A stretch of 64,000 bases of DNA. Source: Hyalella azteca (Eukaryota > Arthropoda > Malacostraca > Amphipoda > Hyalellidae). Location: positions 1 through 64,000 of the forward strand of contig NW_025945902.1 of assembly GCF_000764305.2 (NCBI RefSeq), given 5' to 3'. The position numbers were made by a program, and so were the translations under genes. Every line of letters begins with the position of its first letter. The stretch's first letter is position 1. This document shows positions 53,100 to 64,000 of this stretch, one piece after another. The notes beneath the pieces were generated by a model that was given only the letters and a program-made list of their open reading frames with translations, did not search any database and was not told the DNA's origin.

Positions 53100-54770
53100 T
53101 TTAATTTTCAGTAAAAAGATATTCAGCTCTTAAGAGAAAATGTCTTCCATACCAATACTGGGAACTTCGTCAGGCAAGCGACTTCCGTCTATAGTGGAAG
53201 CCATTTTTAGTTCTCTGAGATTCATGACTGCACTTGTCATTAAATTCGACCATGTATAAAAGACAGGAATTTGTGTAGGACTAGGAAGTCGAATGATTGA
53301 CTCCGAGCCTCCATCACGCTCTGATGTATCTTTTCCTGACAAAAAACTCTAAATAAATATTGAGTTTCATACACGAATCGAATAAATAACTGAAATAGTG
53401 GTAAAATTTGCTCTGTGTACGCGTATTTTGTTATTTGAAAATTTTATTACATTCTACAGAAGAATCCATTTATGGAATTTTTGCAAATCCAACTTGAACT
53501 AGAAAATTATTGAATGTAACGACAGAAATAAGATATGTTTTAAAGTAATACCCAGCATATTTTCAAATGTTTTAGTTTGCTGAATAATTAGCCCCATGAA
53601 CATCATAAAAGATAAATCATACATTGATACTATGGAGTCTCAATCGATTGTAGGGATTGTTTTCACCCTGCGGTTGTCTGCTGTTGGCGGCTACTTTCAA
53701 TTGATGAACTAATTTATAGTCCATATTCATTTTGTTCTGTACGTTGCGTTTGAGCGATGCTCCACTGTAGAAAGAAGTAGCGACGGGTCTCAATAACAGG
53801 ATTGCTTTACCCAATTCAGAATTATGGTCGGATTTCAGTGATCAACGAACAACCAATAGTCACGTCTACGATAATAATTATTCTACGATTATTATCTGCT
53901 TGACGACGACTTTAGTGCAGCGCTGCCATTAGAAGCTTGAATTGTGACAAAAGTTAATGGTCTGTTATGACGAAATCGGAAAGAACGACGTCGCAAAGCT
54001 TTCAATTTAAATGGTTCTGTTTATCAAAAAAATTTTAATTATTAGTTCTTTTGTGTAAACCTTGAAATTTCTTTTTAGATTGAGAAAAAGTAATTTTTCC
54101 TAATCTTTATAATTTTGCTTACAACTATAAAATTTAAAACTATGAAACGCCAAACCTAGAACTATTTTTCTTCAAGCACTCATTTGCTTGCTTCATTTCA
54201 ATGCAAACTTTAAACCCACAATGTCGAGCTAAAATAAAAGGCCACGTGACTAATCATGAGGCAGGCAAATTACAACTGAACTCGCAAATATTTTCACGCG
54301 TTTAATATTCCGTTTTGAAAAAGGAAAATTCAAGAACCAACAGTCCATAAGTAAGGCCGCCTTACTAATGGACTAATATAAACGTTTTACCAAGGCGTTT
54401 AAATATTTCCAGGGCGCGTAATGAAGGATGTTAGAATAATAAAAAAGTAAAGCCACTATGCATTCAGGCTTACACTGCTTCAGAACAATCAATCAAGAGT
54501 TGAGGAAACGTTGATAGATCCTGCAGGCGTAATGCAATCAAGCGGCGTGCGCCAGAATGCCTGGGCTCTCATCCTACGACTGCGGCATCTCAGGTTCAGC
54601 GACTCAAGATCTACGATGCCCTGAGTATAGCCAGCCCAGCACTTACATGTCAGACGTAAAACTATCTTAAAAATACGTGACCATGTTTATATTTTTGGGA
54701 ATTTGACAGCAGGCCAATGTGAAGTGTCAGGATTTAAAAGAAATTAGGAAATTAATTTGTGGTTATTAAT
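53100..54770. other. Intergenic DNA without recognised features
   Basis: Open frames are short and unrelated to any family I know. Nothing else seen. Confidence 0.55.
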
Positions 54771-54794
54771 CGAGGTTCAATCACTAAATTTTTC

Positions 54795-55162
54795 ATATGA
54801 AACAGTTTGCCTCCACAGCACACACAAGTCACACACATGAAAAATTTGCATCCACAACACAAAATAATAACACACATGAAACAGTTTGTTTCCACAGCAC
54901 AAATAACATATGAAACAGTTTACCTCCACAGCACAAATAACACATGAAACAGTTTGTCTCCACAGCACAAATAACATATGAAACAGTTTGCCTCCACAGC
55001 ACAAATAACACATGAAAAATGAAACAGTTTGCCTCCACAGCACAAATAACACACATGAAACAGTTTGCCTCCACAGCACAAATAACACATGAAACAGTTT
55101 GCCTCCACAGCACAAACAACACACATGAAACAGTTTGCCTCCACAGCACAAATCACACACAT
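54795..55162 (+). repeat. 34-39-bp tandem array
   Basis: About ten units of ATGAAACAGTTTGCCTCCAC then AGCACAAATAACACAC with length variation at the ACAC tail. Long minus-strand frames rich in C, W and F arise only from the repetition. Confidence 0.92.
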
Positions 55163-56819
55163 GATACGGCCCGTCCCCTCAGCACCGAGCGACCGCTATC
55201 CTCTGATGAGCTTCGCACTCATCGCGGCCATCGCAGGAGGCGACGCGCAGAGTTTGCATAATTAAATGGACCAGCGCGGGCGTCATGAGACAGCATTACG
55301 AGCCCACCTGATTAGAAGAGGAAGCCCTGCTGCCATCCCGCCACCTCGACCGTGACGAAAAAAAAAAATTAGCGCAGTACTACATGATTGTGGCTGGTAA
55401 AGAGGGACCTAATATCGATTTCTAAAATTTAAAAAGAATCTCTTCAGCTTGGATAATTCCCAGCTGGAAAAAATTAGCATTTGTAGTGAACTTATTGATC
55501 ATCACTCGAAATAATTAGCTTGATGGATTGCAAAGTTTTCATAATTTACAAGTTTTTCGAATCGTTCTGTTTTTATTTTGATTTGGCATCAATATTACGT
55601 TAGTTACTCTTACTTTTTGGTTTTATTTGTCGATTTGCTTGCGCGCTCGCGTTGCCTCGTCCACCTGCATGCACCGGCGTCTCCATCACGCGTAGCCCCC
55701 GGCTTCAGGGGGCCATTTGTCTAGCGACCCGACGTCTCCACAAATTCTACGCTGAGAAAAATTTCTGCGTTTTTCTTTCGAGGATGAGGACATTGACGAG
55801 ATTTACGGCGTTATTAGGTTTTTTTCTTTCATATGCGAGATGTTGTCTCCTTCTAAACATGGATGAGCCAAGCCAGTGGTTCCTGAACGCTCGGAGACGC
55901 GACACGAAGATAATGTGACTGGTTAATGTGCCGACTTATCAAACCTGACCAAGGTTATGTCTGTCCAACAAAAGCAGGGATAACTCGCATCCAATTCAGG
56001 TGCGTTGAAGGGAACCATGCCTTATCATGGAACATTACACGCAAGATTCATATCCTAGATTCTTTTTCAAAGCTCCATATAATAAATTTAGATGAAGGCT
56101 TGGTCGTCACAATGAATGCTTATGATTTTCCAAGTCTTTGCGAAGCTTTAGTAATTTTCCCGAGAATTTGAATCTCCTCGATCAGTAGTCCAGAAGCCAC
56201 ATGAAATTTCTCTTCCCACTAGAGTAAATACATCAATTCATTTAAAAATGATATTGTTTATTGGCTCTTCGGAGACTTTCAATTGGTTGAAATTTTTTAC
56301 TGCAAGTTTTCCATTTGCACAAAGACGTTACACAAATTGTTGCAGTTCTTCCCTCCGCAAAAATATAAGACAGTCGTTACATCTGACGACAGATACAATT
56401 GCCTTGCAATTATTTTTTCGAAGCGGAAATTGATGCCATACAACAATGATCGAGCCCGTTGCTCATTTATTGAAAATTCATAGATGGAAAATTCACGTCG
56501 AAAATTCAATTCATTCAAATCGTCGATTGAAATTTCACAATCCATGCAACAGCTCATTAAGTGCAGTTATTAATCATGTATAATTTCCTCCTGTATTTAA
56601 CGTCACGTTAGAATAAATAAAAACAAACATTCACGCACTCGTGCACCAACTAACGATGTCAGACATGAGCGGTATTTTTTTATGCCGTGACCGCGGCACT
56701 TATAGCAGTAATATTGGCCAATCTTGTGGCACATTTTGCGCTCTAATATTGAGGATACGACGAGCTTAGCCCGCGGCTCCGTTCCTGAGCAAACAATCCC
56801 GCGAAGAATGACGTAAAGC

Positions 56820-57455
56820 AGGGGAGTGCTTATACTAGAGGTATGACATCTTGAGGAAGCGGAGAATGAGGCGAAGGGTGGAGTGATTACTCGAGGTATG
56901 ATATCTTGAGGAAGTGGAGAATGAGGCGAAGATGGGAGTGCTTACTAGAGCCTAGAGGTATGAAATCTTGAGGAAGTGGAAGAATGAGCCAAAGGGGGAG
57001 TGCTTACTCGAGGTATGCCATCTTGAGGAAGTGGAGAATGACGTAAAGCAGGGGACTGCTTACTCGAGGTATGACATCTTGAGGAAGTGGAGAATGAGGC
57101 GAAGGGTGGAGTGATTACTCGAGGTATGAGCTCTCGAGAAATTTGAAGAATGAGCCATAGGGAGAGTGCTTACCCGAGGTATGAGATCTTGAGGAAGTGG
57201 AGAATGAGGCGAAGGGTGGAGTGATTACTCGAGGTATGAGATCTCGAGGAAGTGGAGAATGAGGCGAAGGTGGGAGTGATTACTCGAGGTATGAGCTCTC
57301 GAGAAATTTGAAGAATGAGCCAAAGGGAGAGTGCTTACCCGAGGTATGAGATCTTGAGGAAGGGGAGAATTAGGCGAAGGGGCAGTGATTACTAGAGGTA
57401 TGAGATCTCGAGGAAGTTGACGAAGTAGCTAAGGGGGAAGTGATTACCCGATGTT
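56820..57455 (+). repeat. About 59-bp tandem array
   Basis: About ten or eleven units of GAGGTATGAGATCTTGAGGA then AGTGGAGAATGAGGCGAAGG and GTGGAGTGATTACTC. Two sub-types alternate: GTGGAGAATGAGGCGAAGG and TTTGAAGAATGAGCCAAAGG, hinting at a higher-order unit of several monomers. Confidence 0.92.
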
Positions 57456-57479
57456 GAAAAGAGTTGAAAAAGTGCTTAG

Positions 57480-60400
57480 ACAGAGAGAAAAAAATGAGAA
57501 TCCTCTCAAGAACCTCTACTAATTAGAATGCTAGAAGAGGAATTGACCTGTTTTCTTAATAGAGTAAAAAGTTAACCCTCCAATATATTAGAAATTAAAT
57601 GAAGTACACAAGGGGATATTCGAACGTTTTTTTCATTATGTATAATTTTCCAATAGGGATATTATCTTATTCTGAAAATTAATTTTTAAGGAGAATCAAG
57701 CAATATTTTAGAACTGTAGGGCGGGTAAGCCGATAACAAATGAATAAAATGCAAAAAAATCATTTTCAGAGTTTCAGAACCGAAGTTTGAAAGGAGATAT
57801 TGTAATAATGTCGTTCTGGACGGCCCCTTCCATTTTCTACTTTAATTATAAAATTATTTACGGATAGTGAGATGTTCCAATTTATCGGATTGTCGATTTT
57901 AAGCAGCGTAAGTTCTCTAGAAATAAATTTAACTGTTTTATTTACATATTTTATTTTTACTTATTTTATTATTTACATAGACTCGAGACGTAGGAAATCA
58001 AAAATTTACCTTCGTCGCAGTACACAAACCTAAGCAGTAGTATGACTGATATTTAAGGGTGAAAAAATTTGCCCTACCATATACTTAGGGAGGATAAGTC
58101 GAAACAACCAACTTTTGAACTCAAGATTTTAGCTTAAGGTTGGGAGCCGTCGCCCGAACTCGCAGCAAGGCGCTAAATAATATCGGCTCTGGCACATTTT
58201 ACCTAATTTGGATTTGACTGAATTCCTGGCCACATGGCTCTTCGAAGAATGAATGGAACAAAGAAGCTCATTCTAACAATAGCATTTTCAGAGAACTTTT
58301 ATTGTGTAGATACACATTTCATTGCTTGTCAGCTGCATGCAATCGAAATTATGTAAACTAAAGACGTTATTTTTCTCGTATACAAATGTTCAATTCTCTC
58401 AAGTTTCTTGTGTATATATCTTATCTCGTGAACAGAATTAAGGAAATATTTTTTAAAAAGGAATTTGTTTCGAAAAAAAGGCAATTTAACGACATAAGTT
58501 GGCGACACATCTGTGATGCTTTAAAAATTCTCAATTGAATTACGCGGTACTAGGAATTTCAATCCAATTTATTTTTGAAGTAGTCTCTTGCATTCAGTAC
58601 AACATTTGTCATGTTGGACTTTCGCATTTGTGCGCCCGCGAAATTTCCATTATTTATAAGTTTAATTACAGTCTAGATAGGGATAAAACTATCTTAATGC
58701 CAATTACCCACGTAACCGATAATTTTGTAATTTTATAGGCAGCGCCACGTCTTGGCGTTATCCCTTTGCACGCCACTTAATTTGAAATGGAAGACGACTG
58801 TGCTCCGCTCCATCTCTTGCTGTCCACTATTCCGTGTATATTGACCACCATTACGATAGAGCCGCAATCCTCGTAAGTGTTAATTCTGTGACCATTAGAT
58901 AATTTTCTTGTGAGCTCATTTTGATCTAAATTTCCCTCTTAACGATTCAGTTTGCGTTTCCATATTAAATACTCACAGATAGGCTTTCGGCGATATACTA
59001 TATATGCGTGGTATTTTGTCGAGCTATTGTTAATTCAAACAAATTTTCCGGAATCCGATATCAAATTCATCAATTTTACGTTAGTCAAATTTGTGAAGTA
59101 TTGGCCAAATAAAAAAATTATCATTTTGCAGATTACGTTTTAGGTCGCCAGTATCGAATAAAGTCTAACTGGAAAATATAAAGTACCTGCCTTTGCTAAA
59201 CTGCTTTAGTAGACCCACGTCAGAAATCACTTAACCAGGAGATCTGACGCCAAGACAACCATCCACATCAATGATAACTCAAAAATTAACTGATGTAACT
59301 GGAAAGTTTGTCACTCGATCACTGCCAAAGCTCAGCCGTGCCCAGCTATAGAGTTAACGTCGCGGGCATTACATTATAAACCGAGCCGATATGGCAGGAG
59401 AGGCCTGAGGACGCAGATGATGCTTGTGCTTGGCTACCTATAATTCAAATAAATAATTCGGCACGAGGTAATGTATGAAGTTTGTTGAGCACTCGTGTGT
59501 CTTCAAGTCTATTCTCCACATTGCTTATAATGGATTGAGCTTTCACTATAATGCGCGCCGTTATTTCGCGTTTCTAAGATTTTTCTAAAATTATGCCCGG
59601 CAAAATATGTTTAAAACAAATGCGAAGTACATGCATTTTCTCAGTTGTAGCGTAATATAAATTTTTCACATGTGAATGTGAAGGGTTCATGAAAGACATT
59701 TTTGCACAATAAGATGCGCAATATTTTCAGTCTTCACGATTCAACCGGTCAAGATTTAATGAAGATTGTCAAAGCCCGAGCGACAAAAATTTGCAAGCAT
59801 TTGTGATTTCCGCTATGTATAATAATAATTAAACATAGTATAATGCTATGTATAATAACATTATACATATAATTTTTATATGGCATTGTGTTCGCAGTGT
59901 AATAGCTCGTGAGGTTACTTTCAATAAAATAATTGTTAATTAATAATAATAATATTAATTCGGCTCGATAAGCTGAGTAGAATCAATCATTTTCAAATCT
60001 GCAACATATATTTCCACTATGTTCCTTACGATTATTCCCTTAAGCCAATAATATTCTTGACAATATCCAGCATTTGTAGTGTTCTGCATCACAATTTTAA
60101 GAAGCCTCTCGCTTCCATTTCATTCAACCACTGATTGGTTTCACGCATCGTATTTTTTTGTACATTGCGTGCACCAATCGTTTTCATTTATTATTGTCAT
60201 AACGAATTCTTCAATCTATTTTTTTTTACAGTTATTAGTCATGCTGACTAACAGAATGTGCTTATACAAAACGTCAGTTTATTTCCAGAATTTAAGCAAC
60301 TAATTAATCTAATAGCCACATTTACTTTTATTTATTATTGTCTCATCATCATCATTATTATTAATGAAACTAATTTATTTGCTACGTACGCGTATTGCCT

Positions 60401-60790
60401 TCTCAAGTCGTTTTCATCCTAGCACACTCAGAAGCAGTCGTTTCGTTATAGTCGCTATTCTGTAAAGATCATTAACTTCATACATTCATAATGTTTGTGG
60501 CAGCATTCCTTGAACTTTCGCGTACTAATGCAATTCATTGTTAGAGGATGCAATTTTCGCATCACCGTCATTCAAGAATTGAATTCGTTTGTCAAACCTG
60601 CGCTTGGGATCTCACTGTTCCACCACAATTCCTCATTGGGTTCATGGATGATTCTATCGCTGCTCATCCATATCTCGCATCCATTTGACGTATTCATTAA
60701 TGGCATTCCAGGCGGTCCTGATAAAAATTCGGTTGTGGGCTATACGCACCAGCGGAGGCGAGGCTCCCGGCCATAGTGCAAGATTTTACT
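57480..60790. other. Intergenic AT-rich DNA
   Basis: No gene or repeat that I can support on either strand. Confidence 0.55.
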
Positions 60791-60795
60791 TTTAG

Positions 60796-60963
60796 CGCAT
60801 TTTCTAATTTATGGAAAAAAGGCGCTATTGTGCTCGTCATGTCCGTCCGTCTGTCCGTCTGTCTGTCCGTCTGTCTGTCCGTCTGTCCGTCCGTGACTTC
60901 ACGTTTTCGTCGACGAGAAAATACGCTCTCTGTCACTCGCTGCCGTGAGTGCTGAGTTATATT
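60796..60963 (+). mobile_element. Structured dispersed element, copy D
   Basis: CGCATTTTCTAATTTATGG start, the longest TCCG/TCTG core of the four copies (about 60841-60894), then GAGAAAATACGCTC and CTGCCGTGAGTGCTGAG. Flanked by TTTTAG at 60790-60795 and again at 60964-60969, a probable target-site duplication. Confidence 0.88.
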
Positions 60964-60969
60964 TTTTAG

Positions 60970-63900
60970 GTTACAGGGAGTGCGGCGGATGCAGCAGATA
61001 AGAGAGCGGCTAGAGATGAGGTAGATGGGTCTTCATCCTGAGAGCTGCCGGAGGTCTGCGAAGCACTCATGTCTTTCTTACTTGATATTCGTACGGCAAT
61101 AAAAACTTTTTACGAACAAAATGCTAACTTTTGAGCATATACACTCGCAAAAGTCCCAGCACAAGTACTACTCCCTTAAGTAAATCGTCCTGCAGCGAAA
61201 GTATTTAGTTTTTGCCGCATCAAGGCAGCATCGGAACTTGTATTTGGCAATGACGTCGAAAAAAATATCTATCGTGGGCTCTTCTTCTATCTTGTCAATG
61301 GTCCGAATGCTGAAGGCATTTATGGCTAAGTTATCGCGGCAGGAGTAACTTTATATTGGGACCAAGTTGGTCGCTCAAAGTCATTCAAACGCCCCCACAA
61401 GTCGGCAGGTCAGTGGACCAGAAGAGATTAAGTTTATTTCTTAATCAGCTGCTCACATCAAGCCCAAACTGCGCTGCTCACGGCAACACCATGCGACTAT
61501 GACAGCAATGGAGATGCTCATCCATCATGCCCCGCATGATGGACGCTAAAGAAAAATGAAATAAAAATGGAATAAAAATAAATAAATAAACAAATAAATA
61601 TAGATAAAAAAGAGGACTTGTGACTTGGTACATCTTGAGTTTCACGGCTATTTTATGTGCGATAAATTAAGGGTTTTGAAAAGCGTGATGTTATTTCACA
61701 AGCTTCGAGGTTTTCTATATTAAGTTGTAATCCCGGAAGAGCCTGTATAAATTATCCTATATAGGAACTTGGCAAGAAGTATTGCGACAATTCAGTCCAA
61801 AATTATTAAACATTAGTTATCTGTTTGAACATCATGCATTTTACTTAAAACTTTTCATCGGTGGAAATCGTATCCTGATCATAGATGGCTTGATGACCAT
61901 GCATGAAGTACCGAATCCGCCAATATGCCTCATGAATATGGCGTGAATAATCCTTGAAAATATTTTTTAACAACTTTGAATAATTTCTCATATAAGTCTT
62001 ATTTTGTTTATTCAATAATTCCGCTTCCAAATGACATGCATTACGTTCATCAACATCGTTAAAAATAGACGAGAGATTTCCAGTTTTGCACAAGCATAAG
62101 CAAGAAACTTATGGATGAATAAGTTCGGAAATGAAATAGGTAAAAAAATAAGCAAGCTATGACATACTCGTTTAGAATCATTTGTAAACTTTTTCAAATC
62201 ATTCCATGTTCACATTGATATTCGAGCAGTGATTCACGTCCAACTTTTTCAGGAATAATTGATTCTTTAAGTGATGAACCAACATTTTATTGATAGACTA
62301 ACGCAAAGAAGTCTCAAAAATATAATATTTTAGAAGTGAGAATGTAAGTGCAATATTCTATGGCTGTTTGGGTTAACCTAGAAGTTTTTCTCACGTAACT
62401 CAAACAAAAACCGAATCCAACACGTATTACTTGTTGGACGGAATCATTGTCAAGAATTAGAATGGTTGTTTCAGTCCTGTTTCTTGTGCGCGTTGTTAGC
62501 TGACGGCCGCAACCTAAAGAGGTTGATGTATAGCGGCGCTATACCACCACTCACAATCGCCATATCCCAAGCCCAAAACACTGAAATGGAATTGAATTTG
62601 CACACAAGTCTCATCGGCCAGATGCGATAAGATGTAAGTGCATCGTTGGCGTCATAGAGGGCAATAGCATGCATTATTGCAGTGTTCTTTTGACCTCGTG
62701 CAGACACCACGGGTTGGCTCGGGTTTGGTTAGGTTGAGAGGGTCAACATTGGAATTATGCATCCGTGTTTGGCAATTAAATCATTTGCTCAAATCTATTT
62801 GTGAGTTGAACATCTTTGAGTTTAGTCTTTGTATCTGTGCATGACGATAAAAACTGCAAAATAAAAAGCTAAGTAACAAGTCAAGGAACGTGTATGTAGA
62901 GACTAATAAGAGGCTCCAATTTTACTGTTATAGTAAAAAAATCCATGGCATTGCATCTCATTTGAGTGCAAACCTTATTAGAAATTTCAAAGCATTATCA
63001 AAGTTGGAGTGATTCAATTAGCATGAATATATGCTTCTAATGCTTTTCGAATGTATAAGACGAACTGCTGCTACTATCAACTAATAGCCTGAGGTCGCAT
63101 CTGTTGCATACACCAAGAACTATTGCACAATCAGTATGTCATTTAGTCAGTACAAGAACACTATATGGTATTTCGTCACGAGTATTTCTTCTACATCAGC
63201 GTCATGATGTCTGTGGTGAGTGACATGGTTGAGATATCGTTAAAGAATGTGATGCTTTAAAGTCTGTTAAAACTGATATATAGGGCGGCCTCTGTGGACG
63301 CGGAGCCATTTTTTTGTGTGAATCAGAGATTATAGCTACGTTAATTTGCGTCGCGTTAGTCGTCTTTTGGCAATTTTTCGCGTCAATTTCCCTTTTAAAA
63401 ACACGCGGGACGCTCTGTTGAACGGCAGACACATATCGCTTTGTCTTCGGTATCGCCGGCAAATGCGAGCCTTTCTGTAAATATTGGAAATATTCTATTT
63501 CCGATAGAATATTCTATTCTATTATAGAGGCGCTACTATAATCATAGATCACGTACGTATTTAAGACTTCATTATGTGTAAAAGTGTAGGTAACAATTTT
63601 CAGAGGAAAACGGAGATCTGATAGGGCAGCCTTTAATCCTGAAATTAATCATCAAATTCAATTGTATTAAATTTAACAACCGTCAGATATAAGCCAAATA
63701 TTCCAGAAATTTAATCTGTTTACGCGGTAAACTCAATAGATAATTTGCTAGATTTCTTCATAATTGTTTCAATCCACGGCAAGAATAATAAGCTCTGCAC
63801 TTACCGGCTGCTCATACGTTAAAATAATGAGCTCGGAATTTAAAATGCGATTCAATTTATTGGGATATCGACATTGTATTGTTTTCTGCTGAGCTGTTAC

Positions 63901-64000
63901 AACCCCCAAGCTTGAACTCGACTCAAGTTACTCGCGCGTCCGATAGCTCAGCCCTATGTTGGAGCTCATCGATGCATGCTAATGAGGTCCGCGGATTGTT
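60970..64000. other. Intergenic DNA to the window end
   Basis: No coding exon, RNA gene or array that I can support. Contains a short AAATA-rich tract around 61560-61610 and a GAATATTCTATT-type tract around 63480-63530. Confidence 0.5.

Noticed and set aside
54777..55162. Minus-strand Cys-rich frames that look like a repeat peptide
   Set aside because: They come from the tandem array; the frame changes between units and no start or signal context supports a gene.
55652..55918. 88-codon GC-rich open frame
   Set aside because: Contains a hydrophobic stretch but no recognisable domain, and no downstream exon could be joined.

Overview
This is a eukaryotic, intron-rich, AT-rich nuclear window. 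The gene content (a POD-1-type coronin), the short TTAGG-type motif, the many minisatellites and the degraded non-LTR retrotransposon all suggest an arthropod, most likely a crustacean such as an amphipod. The species cannot be fixed from the sequence alone. I can support two protein-coding genes, both on the + strand. I assembled them by hand from splice sites, reading phase and family motifs.

Gene 1 (coding exons 4242-23669, 23 exons, 1040 codons) is coronin-7/POD-1. It has two tandem coronin-type WD40 beta-propellers joined by a polar linker and ends in an acidic tail. Gene 2 (coding exons 31498-48699, 8 exons, 753 codons) is a type I membrane protein with a signal peptide, two Sushi/CCP domains, one MAM domain, a Thr-rich mucin-like stalk, one transmembrane helix and a proline-rich cytoplasmic tail. 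I do not know its name. The two genes have no visible functional link beyond being neighbours in the same orientation.

Layout: 1-4.2 kb is upstream DNA with small inverted-repeat elements. 4.2-23.7 kb is the coronin gene. 23.7-31.5 kb is intergenic, with a minisatellite, a long palindrome and a foldback element around a TTAGG-type array. 31.5-48.7 kb is the Sushi-MAM gene; its first intron carries an antisense LINE remnant (32.6-35.25 kb). 48.7-64 kb is gene-poor, with four tandem arrays and one dispersed element.

The most unusual feature is in the coronin gene. About ten of its 22 introns hold tandem arrays, and in most of them the repeat unit spans or ends exactly at the real splice junction, so the authentic donor or acceptor is one of 2 to about 30 near-copies. 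Second, a short dispersed element (four copies) has inverted repeats around a TCCG/TCTG microsatellite. One copy sits inside the LINE with an apparent target-site duplication, so it was mobile. Third, the window carries a Nextera mate-pair junction adapter (18013-18050) and two single N bases inside tandem arrays (17907, 22674), so intron 15 and intron 21 of the coronin gene are not fully reliable assembly.
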